Below are positions 17,238 to 25,639 of a DNA stretch of 64,000 nucleotides, in pieces (the first letter of the stretch is position 1; the number at the start of each line of letters is the position of its first letter). The notes under the pieces were generated by a model that did not search any database, had not been told where the DNA came from, and was given only the letters and a program-made list of their open reading frames with translations. The translations under genes were made by a program, and so were the position numbers. This stretch comes from CAXXOK01 sp963675925 (lineage in GTDB: Bacteria > Bacillota > Clostridia > Christensenellales > Aristaeellaceae). The stretch covers positions 1,414,362 to 1,478,361 of the forward strand of contig CAXXIB010000004.1 of assembly GCA_963675925.2 (NCBI GenBank), in the 5' to 3' direction.

Positions 17238-17267
17238 ATTGTACGGTACTTAGTCTGCTTTCGTCAA
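17238..17267 (-). promoter_or_regulatory. Promoter of whiA
   Basis: Minus strand TTGACG, 18-base spacer, TACAAT, giving a leader of about 80 bases. Confidence 0.65.
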
Positions 17268-17268
17268 G

Positions 17269-17297
17269 TTGTTTTTCCGGGGTATTTTTGCTATGAT
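17269..17297 (+). promoter_or_regulatory. Promoter of the ROK kinase
   Basis: TTGTTT, 17-base spacer, TATGAT. Transcription would begin near 17304, downstream of two earlier in-frame ATGs, which supports the start at 17329. Confidence 0.6.
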
Positions 17298-17328
17298 AAA
17301 TCCACAAATGGATGGGGAGTGGGCGGAT

Positions 17329-18204
17329 ATGCATAGGATTGGTGCACTGGAAGCCGGCGGAACCAAGATGGTGCTTGGAATCTTCGACGAACAGGGAAAC
17401 AAAATTAAACAGCAGTCGCTGCCGACGGTGTCCCCGGAGGAAACGGTTCCACGTATCATTGCGTTCTTTACAGAAAACCGTGTGGACGCGCTGGGGATTG
17501 CGTCGTTTGGCCCGGTGGATTTGCATCCCGATAGTACGACCTACGGCAGCATTACATCCACCCCGAAAGTGAAATGGCAAAATTATAATTTGCTAAGCGC
17601 ACTGTCCGGTGCCTTGCAGGTTCCCTGCGCGTTTGATACCGATGTAAACGCTGCGGCGCTGGCGGAGGCACAGCTTGGCGCGGCCAAGGGCATGACCGAC
17701 GCGGTGTATATCACCATCGGCACGGGCATCGGCGGCGGTGTGCTATCCGGCGGCAATCTGGTGCACGGGCTGCTGCATCCGGAGATTGGGCACATCCTTT
17801 TGCGGCCGCACCCGGATGACCCCAACCCCAAAGGCGTTTGCCCCTACCACGACGGCTGTCTGGAAGGGCTGGCAGCCGGCCCGGCGATTGCTGCGCGTGT
17901 GCAGGGCGATGCCAAAGCGTTGCCGGACGACCACCCGACATTCGCCATCGAGGCGTATTACCTGGCGCAGATGTGTGTAAACCTGATATTGCTGCTCAGC
18001 CCGCAGCGCATTATTCTGGGTGGCGGGGTAATGCAGCGCAAGGTGCTGTACCCGATGATTCAGGCAGAGACCCAAAAACTTCTCAATGGCTATGTGCAGT
18101 CACCCGCCGTGCTTGCCCATATCGAAGACTATATTGTACCGCCTGCGCTGTTCCCGGTCAGCGGGCTGGTGGGGGCGTATCTGCTGGGCCGCAGCGTGCT
18201 GTAA
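17329..18204 (+). CDS. ROK family fructokinase/hexokinase
   Basis: A 291-residue sugar kinase. The N-terminal ATP motif IGALEAGGTKMVLGI, the YITIGTGIGGGVLSGG phosphate-binding stretch, and the zinc-type segment HPEIGHILL...CPYHDGCLEGLA mark the ROK fructokinase (ScrK/GmuE) group. It phosphorylates fructose, mannose or a related hexose to the 6-phosphate. The start is at 17329 because the promoter lies over the upstream ATGs. Monocistronic, ended by a strong terminator. Exact sugar not known. Confidence 0.88.
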   Translation: MHRIGALEAGGTKMVLGIFDEQGNKIKQQSLPTVSPEETVPRIIAFFTENRVDALGIASFGPVDLHPDSTTYGSITSTPKVKWQNYNLLSALSGALQVPCAFDTDVNAAALAEAQLGAAKGMTDAVYITIGTGIGGGVLSGGNLVHGLLHPEIGHILLRPHPDDPNPKGVCPYHDGCLEGLAAGPAIAARVQGDAKALPDDHPTFAIEAYYLAQMCVNLILLLSPQRIILGGGVMQRKVLYPMIQAETQKLLNGYVQSPAVLAHIEDYIVPPALFPVSGLVGAYLLGRSVL

Positions 18205-18230
18205 CCCTGCGTATAAACTGCAATACAACA

Positions 18231-18257
18231 AAAAAACCCGCCGTCTGGCGGGTTTTT
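18231..18257. terminator. Bidirectional terminator
   Basis: An 11-bp perfect stem (18232-18242 with 18247-18257) whose ends are A5/T5, so it works on both strands: ROK kinase on plus, 2-oxoacid oxidoreductase operon on minus. Confidence 0.9.
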
Positions 18258-18268
18258 ACTGTTTGTGA

Positions 18269-18805
18269 CTATTTCACCAACGCTTTGCCCATGCCCAGCG
18301 CCTGTTTGTTGACATCCAGCAAATGGGCCTTCTTTTCACCGAGCCATGACGACAGGACATCAAGCAGGCTTTGGGTGGAAAACAGCCTTGAGGCCGCCTG
18401 CAATGCACCCAGCATGACCATATTGGCAACGCGCGGGGTCTCCAGCGAATCGGCAATGGTATTGCATGGCACCGCGACTACGCGGACATCGTCGCGCAGG
18501 TCTGGGCTTTCGATCAGGGAGGAGTTATACAGCAGCAGACCGTCGGGCTTCAGCCTGGGCATAAACTTGCGCAGGCTGGGCTTGTTCATCGCGACCAGCA
18601 CATCCGGCTCGCTCACCAGGGGAGAGCCGATGGCTTCGGTACTGATAACCACGGCGCAGTTGGCTTCGCCGCCGCGCATTTCAGGGCCGTAACTGGGCAT
18701 CCAGCTCACCTCCCGGCCTTCGGCCATGGCGGTTTTCGCAACAAGCTGGCCGATCAGCAGCACACCCTGGCCGCCGAAGCCTGCAATAATAAACTGCTTT
18801 TCCAT
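18269..18805 (-). CDS. 2-oxoacid:ferredoxin oxidoreductase, gamma subunit
   Basis: A 178-residue protein starting MEKQFIIAGFGGQGVLLIGQ, the typical gamma-subunit nucleotide/cofactor-handling motif, with EVSWMPSYGPEMRGGEANC following. The start codon overlaps the beta-subunit stop by one base (TAATG), implying coupling. With the alpha, beta and ferredoxin subunits it oxidatively decarboxylates a 2-oxoacid to acyl-CoA, reducing ferredoxin. Gene order and subunit sizes resemble the branched-chain (Vor) or 2-oxoglutarate (Kor) enzymes; I cannot settle the substrate. Confidence 0.9.
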   Translation of the reverse strand: MEKQFIIAGFGGQGVLLIGQLVAKTAMAEGREVSWMPSYGPEMRGGEANCAVVISTEAIGSPLVSEPDVLVAMNKPSLRKFMPRLKPDGLLLYNSSLIESPDLRDDVRVVAVPCNTIADSLETPRVANMVMLGALQAASRLFSTQSLLDVLSSWLGEKKAHLLDVNKQALGMGKALVK

Positions 18806-19545
18806 TAGCGGTCCGCCTCCTTGAACACGCCCAGCGGGTAGGCGGGAATCATGTTGTCTTTCAGCCACTGCAGCGCTTCCACCGGGGACAGACCCCAGTT
18901 GGTGGGGCAGGTGGACAGCACTTCGATCATCGTAAAGCCCTTACCGGCCATTTGAGCTTCAAAGGCCTTTTTAATGGCGGCTTTTGCGGCTTTGATATGT
19001 TTTACATCGTGAACGCTGACGCGCTCAATGTACGCGCTTCCGGCAAGCGTTGCGAGCATTTCGCTCATAGGCACGGGATAGCCGCAGTGGTTCACATCGC
19101 GCCCGTAGGGGCTGGTGGTGGTCACCTGACCGGGCAGGGTGGTGGGGGCCATTTGGCCGCCCGTCATGCCGTAGATTGCATTGTTGACGAATATCGCGGT
19201 GATTTTCTCGCCGCGCGTCGCCGCGTGTACAATCTCGGCCGCACCGATGGAGGCCAGGTCGCCGTCGCCCTGGTAGGTAAATACGCACTTGTCCGGGCAA
19301 ACGCGCTTGATGCCCGTAGCGACGGCAGGCGCGCGCCCGTGGGGGGCTTCCATCATATCACAGTCAAAATAATCATACGCAAACACCGCGCAGCCAACCG
19401 GCGCAACGCCGATGGCCGTTTCACCGATGCCAAGTTCATCCATCGCCTCGGCAACTAGCCGGTGGATAATGCCGTGGGTGCAGCCGGGGCAGTAGTGCAT
19501 GGGCTGATCGGTCAGCATACAGGTTTTATCAAATACGACGGCCAA
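18805..19545 (-). CDS. 2-oxoacid:ferredoxin oxidoreductase, beta (thiamine diphosphate) subunit
   Basis: A 246-residue catalytic subunit. CPGCTHGIIHRL is the N-terminal cofactor/cluster region, and GDGDLASIGAAEI through IFVNNAIYGMTGGQ is the thiamine diphosphate and magnesium site. CSTCPTNWGLSP-like residues near the C-terminus fit Vor/Kor beta subunits. It is followed by the gamma subunit with a one-base overlap. It lies only two bases after an unrelated coiled-coil gene that separates it from the alpha subunit. Confidence 0.92.
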   Translation of the reverse strand: MAVVFDKTCMLTDQPMHYCPGCTHGIIHRLVAEAMDELGIGETAIGVAPVGCAVFAYDYFDCDMMEAPHGRAPAVATGIKRVCPDKCVFTYQGDGDLASIGAAEIVHAATRGEKITAIFVNNAIYGMTGGQMAPTTLPGQVTTTSPYGRDVNHCGYPVPMSEMLATLAGSAYIERVSVHDVKHIKAAKAAIKKAFEAQMAGKGFTMIEVLSTCPTNWGLSPVEALQWLKDNMIPAYPLGVFKEADR

Positions 19546-19547
19546 AA

Positions 19548-20255
19548 CTATTCGTCCCCCTCGTTTTGATGATCATCCGCCTTCTTTTGCGATGCTTCCC
19601 ATTCCTTTTTGAAGGTCTCTGCCGCGCTGGTCACGGATTTCATGAAAGTGTCGATGCCCGAGGCGATCGAATCTCCGGCCTTATTGAAAAATGTGTTGAT
19701 CTGCTGTCCGGCGTCTTCAATCTTTTCCTTGTTTTTGGGGTCGTTTAGAAGCTCGTCCAGCTTTTTACCGGCCTCGTTCAGCTTGCCTTCCACCGCTTTG
19801 GCAGCGGATTTCAGCTTGTCTTCCACGTCATCCAAATTGATATCTTCCAGCTTTTTGCCGGCGGCTTTCATTTTTTCTTCCAGTTTGCTGGCGTGGTCTT
19901 CGGCTGCCTCATCAACGGACTGGGCGGCTGCTTCCGCAGCCTGATCCATGGCACTGGAAGCGGACTCAAAGGCATGGTCCATTTCCTCGGCAGCCATGTT
20001 CAGATCGTCTTCGATTTCTTCCAATTCCGGGGAATCCGGCTTCATGCCTGCTTTTTCAAGCTTACGCTCCAGCTTCAGCGCGGTTTCCCTGATTTTGTCA
20101 GCCATCTTTTCGGCTGTATCTTTAATTTTCTTTTCCATCTCATGAGAAGACGCTGCATCGTAGCGGCCGCTGGCATCCTTGAGCCTCTTTTTCATAGTGT
20201 CCAGGGTTTCTTTGAATTTCGCTTCGATTTCATCAAATGCATGTTCATCAAACAT
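19548..20255 (-). CDS. Acidic coiled-coil protein embedded in the oxidoreductase operon
   Basis: A 235-residue protein that is almost entirely helical and charged, with heptad-like runs (KIKDTAEKMADKIRETALKLERKLEKAG, trimmed: KMADKIRETALKLERK) and Ala/Glu/Lys/Asp bias. There is no signal peptide, membrane segment or enzymatic motif. It sits between the alpha and beta subunits of a 2-oxoacid:ferredoxin oxidoreductase, with its own AGGAGG site and gaps of 18 and 2 bases, so it is surely co-transcribed. I do not recognise a family; apolipoprotein- or LEA-like composition is all that can be said. A scaffold or assembly role is speculation. Confidence 0.8.
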   Translation of the reverse strand: MFDEHAFDEIEAKFKETLDTMKKRLKDASGRYDAASSHEMEKKIKDTAEKMADKIRETALKLERKLEKAGMKPDSPELEEIEDDLNMAAEEMDHAFESASSAMDQAAEAAAQSVDEAAEDHASKLEEKMKAAGKKLEDINLDDVEDKLKSAAKAVEGKLNEAGKKLDELLNDPKNKEKIEDAGQQINTFFNKAGDSIASGIDTFMKSVTSAAETFKKEWEASQKKADDHQNEGDE

Positions 20256-20273
20256 CGTTCTGACCTCCTCTGA

Positions 20274-21485
20274 TCAGGCGTCTTGGTTGGGTTGTTTAGC
20301 AGCGTTAGGTATTTTGTGTTTTTGGCGGGTACGCTGTAGAATATGGTCTACAGCATCGGTCACGGACTGCAGTTTTTCATCAATGGCGTTTTCCAGGGCG
20401 AGCTCCGCCAGCGTTTTGGGGTGCGGCGTTGCGTATTTCTGGATTTCGTTTACGATATCGGCAACGGTGGGTACCATGCCGCCGGTCCGGCCATAAAAAT
20501 GTACGGGTTTTGCGCCTTCTACGGCCAGGCGAACATCATCCACCATCTGGCCTGTGCTCATTTCTACCACCAAGTAGTGCTTGGCGGTTGGCAGGGTTTT
20601 GCGGATGGCCTCGGTGGGGAAGGGCCACAGGGTAATGGGGCGCAGCATGCCCACGCGAATACCGGCTTCCCGGCACTGGCGGATGGCGCTGCGCACGATG
20701 CGGCTGGTTGTGCCGTAGGCGATAACCACGACCTCGGCATTGGCAAGCATTTCTTCCTGCCAGCGGCATTCGTTTTCGGCAATCATCCTATATTTACTTT
20801 CCAAGCGCTGGCAATGCCGTTCCAGCACCTTGGGGTCAATGTACAAACTGTTGATCAGGCTGCGCGGCCTGTCGGGCGTGGGCACGTGACCGTCGGCCGC
20901 CCAGGTTTTGTCCGCCAGGTCGGTCGCCGGGCGATAGGGCTTGTCCATATCGACAGGTTCCATCATCTGTCCGATCATGCCATCGCCAAGCACCATGACA
21001 GGGTTGCGATAGCGGTCGGCGATGTCAAACGCGGCCTGGGTTAAATCGACGGCTTCCTGCACGCTGGCCGGTGCCAGTACACAGGTACGATAGTCGCCGT
21101 GGCCGCCGCCGCGCGTGGCCTGGTAGTAGTCGCTCTGGGCGGGCTGAATGCCGCCAAGGCCCGGGCCGCCGCGCATGATGTTTACAATCACGCAGGGCAC
21201 TTCCGCACCTGTTAAATAGCTGATGCCTTCCTGTTTCAGGCTGATGCCGGGGCTTGAGGATGAGGTCATCACCCGCGCGCCTGCGCCGCCTGCGCCATAC
21301 ACCATGTTGATGGCCGCCACTTCGCTTTCGGCCTGTAAAAAGCAGCCGTCAACCTGTGGCAAGCGGCGGGACATATATTCTGGGATTTCATTCTGTGGCG
21401 TGATGGGATAGCCGAAAAAAAACTTGCAGCCGGCTTGTACGGCCGCTTCGGCGATCGCTTCGTTGCCTTTCATAAGCTTCTTCAT
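20274..21485 (-). CDS. 2-oxoacid:ferredoxin oxidoreductase, alpha subunit
   Basis: A 403-residue subunit beginning with the GNEAIAEAAVQAGCKFFFGYPITPQNEIPEY region (key part GYPITPQNEI), which binds the 2-oxoacid and CoA side of the active site. VMTSSSSPGISLKQEGISYL and NIMRGGPGLGG are conserved in Vor/Kor alpha subunits. Its C-terminus extends about 40 residues past the usual end (ILQRTRQKHKIPNAAKQPNQDA region), low-complexity in look. It follows the ferredoxin gene by 30 bases in the operon. Confidence 0.93.
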   Translation of the reverse strand: MKKLMKGNEAIAEAAVQAGCKFFFGYPITPQNEIPEYMSRRLPQVDGCFLQAESEVAAINMVYGAGGAGARVMTSSSSPGISLKQEGISYLTGAEVPCVIVNIMRGGPGLGGIQPAQSDYYQATRGGGHGDYRTCVLAPASVQEAVDLTQAAFDIADRYRNPVMVLGDGMIGQMMEPVDMDKPYRPATDLADKTWAADGHVPTPDRPRSLINSLYIDPKVLERHCQRLESKYRMIAENECRWQEEMLANAEVVVIAYGTTSRIVRSAIRQCREAGIRVGMLRPITLWPFPTEAIRKTLPTAKHYLVVEMSTGQMVDDVRLAVEGAKPVHFYGRTGGMVPTVADIVNEIQKYATPHPKTLAELALENAIDEKLQSVTDAVDHILQRTRQKHKIPNAAKQPNQDA

Positions 21486-21515
21486 GCGTTGGTTCCTTCC
21501 CGGCTTACGCCGTGA

Positions 21516-21722
21516 TCATTTCTCCACGCGGATGGCAACCTCGGGGCACATGGTGGCACAAAAAGCACAGCCAATACACGCCGCAGGCTGGGTACACTGC
21601 GCGGTATGATATCCTTTCGGATTGATCTGCGTGGTGCTGATAACCATAATCTTTTTCGGGCACGCTTCTACGCATAGCCCGCAGCCCTTGCAGAGTTCGT
21701 CTTTGACGGTGACCGAAGCCAT
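21516..21722 (-). CDS. 2[4Fe-4S] ferredoxin subunit of the 2-oxoacid oxidoreductase
   Basis: A 68-residue protein with two complete cluster motifs, CKGCGLCVEACP and CIGCAFCATMCP, the delta-type electron-transfer subunit. It is the first gene of the operon delta-alpha-coiled coil-beta-gamma, directly after a consensus promoter and a GGGAGG site. It passes electrons from the thiamine site to free ferredoxin. Confidence 0.95.
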   Translation of the reverse strand: MASVTVKDELCKGCGLCVEACPKKIMVISTTQINPKGYHTAQCTQPAACIGCAFCATMCPEVAIRVEK

Positions 21723-21769
21723 GTTTCCGCCTCCCTTTCTATAGCAGACACGATTGTCACTCGGTGTTT

Positions 21770-21798
21770 ATCATAAGACAACATAGGGGGATTGTCAA
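21770..21798 (-). promoter_or_regulatory. Promoter of the 2-oxoacid oxidoreductase operon
   Basis: Minus strand TTGACA, 17-base spacer, TATGAT. It drives the five-gene unit down to the terminator at 18231. Confidence 0.82.
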
Positions 21799-21972
21799 CG
21801 CGGTGCATTGCCCCGTGCCCGCAGGCAAAGTAGCTGAAAATGCCTGTATGCAAGGCGTGAATTGCGCTTGGCAACATTGTAAAAATGCGGTCACAGAACA
21901 TTCTAATGTTGTGTTCATCCTCTCCTCAGTAGATTTGAAGCGTTTTGTCTTTTCTTGCATGGCGGAATATGC

Positions 21973-21978
21973 TATACT
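21973..21978 (+). promoter_or_regulatory. Extended -10 element of the xpaC-telA unit
   Basis: TGCTATACT, an extended -10 without a clear -35, 50 bases before the start codon. Confidence 0.5.
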
Positions 21979-22027
21979 CTGGAAGATAAGAAAACCAAGC
22001 AACGCAAGGAACTTCAAGGGAGCAAAC

Positions 22028-22930
22028 ATGAGCAATCAATCCAGAAAAGCGCAGCGTCAAAGAGGGAAAAAAGCCGGGAATATGGCCTTTGGCATTACCT
22101 TTCTGCTGTATTTTATATTTGCAGGGCGTTTTGGGTTCGGCGGCCTGTTCGGCGGGCTTATTATCGCGGGGCTGGTTAGCTCAATCGTCAAGAATATGGC
22201 GTCGGGGCTGGACTTGAAACCCAACAATAACCAGAGTGTCGAGCGCAGGGCACGCGCTGCCAAGCCCGTGGAAACGGTTAAGGAAGAGAAGCCTGCCCCC
22301 GCGGTTCCTGTGGAAAAAACCGGCAACCCCGAAGTGGATGCCATTCTTGCAAAGGGCCGCAAAACCATACTGCAAATCCGTGCGGAGAACCGGCTGATTC
22401 CCGATGAACTTTTAACCAAGCAGCTCAACCAGCTGGAAATCCTCTGCGGGGAGATCTTCCGTACCGTGCACGACAAGCCGGACAAAGCCCCGCAGATTCG
22501 CAAGTTCATGGACTACTACCTGCCGACAACGCTTAAAATCGTATCCACCTATCGCGTCATCAGCGAGCGCGGGGCGTTCGGCAACGAAATGGAACAGGCG
22601 CGTCAGCGCATTGTGGCGGCACTGGGCACCGTAATCAAAGGCTGCCAGAAGCTGCTATCCAAACTGTATCAGGATGACGTGCTGGACATTACCACCGATA
22701 TCGACGTGTTGGAGCAGATGCTAAAGCGCGACGGGCTGACAGAAACCGAACTGCAAATCGCAGCCGATCAGGCGAGGCGTGCAGCGGAAATCAATAAAGC
22801 CATCGATACCAAGGAACGCAGTGCCGCACCCAAGCAAACCAAGCAAACCAAGCAGGCTGAGCCGGCCCAGCAAACCCAGCAGACGAGTGCTGCGGGCAGC
22901 GCGGCACAGGCCCGGCAGATTGAATATTAA
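22028..22930 (+). CDS. XpaC-like membrane protein (5-bromo-4-chloroindolyl phosphate hydrolysis family)
   Basis: A 300-residue protein starting at 22028 after AAGGGAG; an in-frame extension upstream would cross the promoter. A basic N-terminus is followed by a hydrophobic hairpin (about residues 19-57), a Pro/Ala/Glu-rich linker, a soluble helical domain (GNPEVDAILAKGRKTILQIR onward) and a Gln/Thr/Ala-rich tail (about 268-300). This architecture and the telA gene next to it match Bacillus xpaC-yceH. The molecular function is unknown despite the family name; envelope-stress or toxic-anion tolerance is the usual suggestion. Confidence 0.82.
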   Translation: MSNQSRKAQRQRGKKAGNMAFGITFLLYFIFAGRFGFGGLFGGLIIAGLVSSIVKNMASGLDLKPNNNQSVERRARAAKPVETVKEEKPAPAVPVEKTGNPEVDAILAKGRKTILQIRAENRLIPDELLTKQLNQLEILCGEIFRTVHDKPDKAPQIRKFMDYYLPTTLKIVSTYRVISERGAFGNEMEQARQRIVAALGTVIKGCQKLLSKLYQDDVLDITTDIDVLEQMLKRDGLTETELQIAADQARRAAEINKAIDTKERSAAPKQTKQTKQAEPAQQTQQTSAAGSAAQARQIEY

Positions 22931-22956
22931 ACCACTATAATAAGGAGGACTTCTTT

Positions 22957-24168
22957 ATGGCAGACGATAACGCAAAGGCGAAAGCCACGGATATACCGGA
23001 ACTCTCACTGGAGGATCGCTCCATGGCCAAGGACAAGGCCGATTTGGAAGAAGCGGTAGCGGCGCTTGAAAAGGTGAAAGCGACTGCGCCGACCGCAAAA
23101 GCCGCCAAGGTGGCCGAGAAAGCGCTCGATGCGCTGGATACGTCCATGCTCAATGAAAGCGAAATGCAGACCATTGAGGAGCTGGCAAAGAAAATCGATA
23201 TCGAAAATCCGGAGCATGTGCTGCTGTACGGCGCAAGCGAGCAAAAAAAGGTCGCGGAGTTTTCCGACGGCGCATTGCAGGCTGTACGCACGGATCAAAC
23301 CGGCGAAACCGGCGAAATGCTGCTCAAGCTGATTTCCGAAATCAAAGGCTTCTCCACCGAGGCGGATCGCCCCTCCGGCATCCGTGGCTGGTTCTGGGAT
23401 GCCCGCAAGAATTTTGAAGAGATTAAAAACCGCTACGAGAAGGTGGACGTGAATGTGGATGTCGTAGCGCGTACGCTGGAAGAAAACCAGGTCACGCTGC
23501 TCAAGGACATCAGCATGCTAAACCACCTCTACGATAAAAATACGCAGTACTTCAAGGACTTGACCATGCTCATTGCAGCGGGTGAGAAGAAGCTCAAGGA
23601 AGTACGCCAAGGCGCACTCAAGGAACTCAGCGAGCAAGCCACCGCCAGCGGCGACACCATGGACGCCCAGCGTGTGAATGACCTGGCAACAGCCTGTGAC
23701 CGCTTTGAAAAGAAACTGCACGATTTGAAGCTGACCCGCACTGTGGCCTTGCAGATGGCCCCGCAGATTCGGCTTTTACAGAACAACGACAGCCTGCTTG
23801 TGGAGCGTATCCAATCCACGCTGAGCAACACCCTGCCGCTGTGGAAGAGCCAGATTGTGATTGCGCTGGGGCTGGCCCGCAGCCAGCAGGCGCTTAAGGC
23901 GCAGACGGCCGTCACCAACATGACCAACGAACTGCTGAAAAAGAATGCCGAGATGCTCAAGATGGGCACCATCGAAACGGCCAAAGAGGCCGAACGCGGC
24001 ATTATTGATGTCAGCACCCTGGCCAAGACCAACCAGGATCTGATTGACACCATCACCGAAGTGATGACCGTGCAGCGGGAAGGCCGTCAGCAGCGCATTG
24101 ATGCCGAAAAGCAGCTCGTAGTGTTGGAATCCCAGCTCAAACAAAAGCTGCTTGAACTGAAAGACTGA
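22957..24168 (+). CDS. telA: TelA-family toxic anion resistance protein
   Basis: A 403-residue, mainly helical cytosolic protein. The conserved core includes GWFWDARKNFEEIKNRYEKVD, an ALQMAPQIRLLQNNDSLLVERIQSTL segment (core LLQNNDSLLVERIQS) and PLWKSQIVIALGLARSQQAL, all typical of TelA/YceH. The family is tied to tellurite and cell-envelope stress tolerance, with no known enzymatic activity. It follows the xpaC-like gene by 26 bases with AAGGAGG upstream, so they form an operon. A pair of hairpins follows before the glutamine-synthetase-like gene. Confidence 0.92.
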   Translation: MADDNAKAKATDIPELSLEDRSMAKDKADLEEAVAALEKVKATAPTAKAAKVAEKALDALDTSMLNESEMQTIEELAKKIDIENPEHVLLYGASEQKKVAEFSDGALQAVRTDQTGETGEMLLKLISEIKGFSTEADRPSGIRGWFWDARKNFEEIKNRYEKVDVNVDVVARTLEENQVTLLKDISMLNHLYDKNTQYFKDLTMLIAAGEKKLKEVRQGALKELSEQATASGDTMDAQRVNDLATACDRFEKKLHDLKLTRTVALQMAPQIRLLQNNDSLLVERIQSTLSNTLPLWKSQIVIALGLARSQQALKAQTAVTNMTNELLKKNAEMLKMGTIETAKEAERGIIDVSTLAKTNQDLIDTITEVMTVQREGRQQRIDAEKQLVVLESQLKQKLLELKD

Positions 24169-24216
24169 TGATTTTGATCATGGCCTGATGGATTGCCGCA
24201 TGGCGGCAATCGGGCC
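24168..24216 (+). promoter_or_regulatory. Tandem hairpins between telA and the glutamine-synthetase-like gene
   Basis: A small stem (ATGAT/ATCAT, 24168-24181) is followed by a strong one: a 9-bp perfect stem 24191-24199 with 24203-24211, plus an outer GGCC/GGCC pair. There is no U-run, so it is not a classical terminator. Two adjacent hairpins before a gene paired with an ANTAR protein recall ANTAR targets, but the loops are not the canonical hexaloops. Confidence 0.35.
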
Positions 24217-24241
24217 TGGATAAACGGGCGGGAGGAATCCA

Positions 24242-25522
24242 ATGCTTGCGCAAGAGGTAATGAACTTTTTAGAGGAAAACGATGTCAAGTTTGTACGCTT
24301 GGCGTTTCCTGATTTGTTCGGGAAACTGAAAAATATCGCCATCCAGCCGGACCTGCTTGAGGAGGCCTTCGAGCAGGGCATCCCGTTTGAAGCGTCCGCT
24401 GTGGCCGGGTTTCACTCGGCCGGGGACAGCAGTCTGCTGCTTAGGCCCGACCCGGATACGCTGTGCATTCTGCCGTGGCGGCCGCAGGCGGGGCGTGTGT
24501 GCCGCTTGATTTGCGATGTGACCCATGCTGATGGAACACCCTATGAAAATGACACCCGTGGTATACTGCGCAATGCGGAAGCAATGGCAGCCGACCGCGG
24601 GTTTTCTATCCGTATGGGTGCGGAGTGTGAGTTCTATCTCTTCGAGGCCGACGAGCAGGGCCACATTACGAAAAAACCGCAGGACAGGGGCAGCTATCTG
24701 GATGTTGCGCCGCTGGATCGCGGGGAGGATGTGCGCCGGGAAATCTGCCTGACGCTGCTATCGATGAACATCCGGCCGGAGATCAGCCATCACGAGCGTG
24801 GCCCCGGCCAAAACGAGATTGATTTTCACCGGGCCGACCCGGTTACCGGAGCCGATCATCTGGTGGCGTTCCACAATGTGGTACGGACCGTTGCCACGCG
24901 CTACGGGCTGGCTGCGTCGTTTATGCCCAAGCCGTTACCCGGCGAGTACGGCAATGCCTTCAAGGTCAACTTCGCCCTGTTTAAGGAGCGCACCAACCTG
25001 TTCCGCATGGATAACGGGCAGATGCTGCCCGAAGCCAAGGCGGCGATTGCGGGCGTACTCAACCGTTTGCCTGAGATGACCTTGTTCTTAAACCCCATTC
25101 CCAACAGCTACGACAGGCTGACCGACGGCGAGACCACCAACCGGGTCTGCTGGTCACATCAGCGGCTGAGAAACGCTGTGCGGGTTCCGTTACCCCAGCA
25201 CCGGTTCGCAAAAATGCAAATAGCAAGCGCTGACAGCCAGGCAAACGCCTATCTGGCCTATGCATTGCTGATTTCTGCGGCGCTGGAAGGCATCGACCGC
25301 AAGGAAGAGCTGCCGGAGGCCGTATCGGGCGATTGGGCCAATGTCAAGAAGCTGCCCGAATCCCTCGGCGAGGCGATTGCGGCAGCGGAAGGCAGCGCGT
25401 TTATCAAGCGCGCACTGCCGGACAGCGTGGTATCGGCATTCCTGGTTCGAGCCAAGGACATGGTCAGCAAAGACCAACAGGATAAAACCCGTTTGTTTGA
25501 AGATCAGTTTGCAAGCTTTTAA
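24242..25522 (+). CDS. Glutamine synthetase-like protein with altered active site
   Basis: A 426-residue type I glutamine-synthetase fold: MGAECEFYLFEADEQGH, GPGQNEIDFHRADP and NPIPNSYDRL are recognisable. However, the GSGMHxHxS histidine motif is replaced by GNAFKVNFAL, the R-P-x-x-RG element by RVPLPQHR, and RVELRxPD by KMQIASAD, so several substrate- and ATP-binding residues of true GlnA are gone. GGGAGGAATCC precedes the ATG. An ANTAR antiterminator gene follows, as in clostridial glnA-nitR pairs. It may be a divergent amine-glutamate ligase or a nitrogen sensor rather than the main glutamine synthetase. Confidence 0.82.
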   Translation: MLAQEVMNFLEENDVKFVRLAFPDLFGKLKNIAIQPDLLEEAFEQGIPFEASAVAGFHSAGDSSLLLRPDPDTLCILPWRPQAGRVCRLICDVTHADGTPYENDTRGILRNAEAMAADRGFSIRMGAECEFYLFEADEQGHITKKPQDRGSYLDVAPLDRGEDVRREICLTLLSMNIRPEISHHERGPGQNEIDFHRADPVTGADHLVAFHNVVRTVATRYGLAASFMPKPLPGEYGNAFKVNFALFKERTNLFRMDNGQMLPEAKAAIAGVLNRLPEMTLFLNPIPNSYDRLTDGETTNRVCWSHQRLRNAVRVPLPQHRFAKMQIASADSQANAYLAYALLISAALEGIDRKEELPEAVSGDWANVKKLPESLGEAIAAAEGSAFIKRALPDSVVSAFLVRAKDMVSKDQQDKTRLFEDQFASF

Positions 25523-25639
25523 CAAGACGCATTTCCTTTTACCTACGCTGCCGGATGAGAACTTTCTGCAAGGTGCAGCCCCGGCAACGCATTGGTTTGA
25601 GATACCCTTTCTACCCTCACGAAACAGGAGAGCACGACG

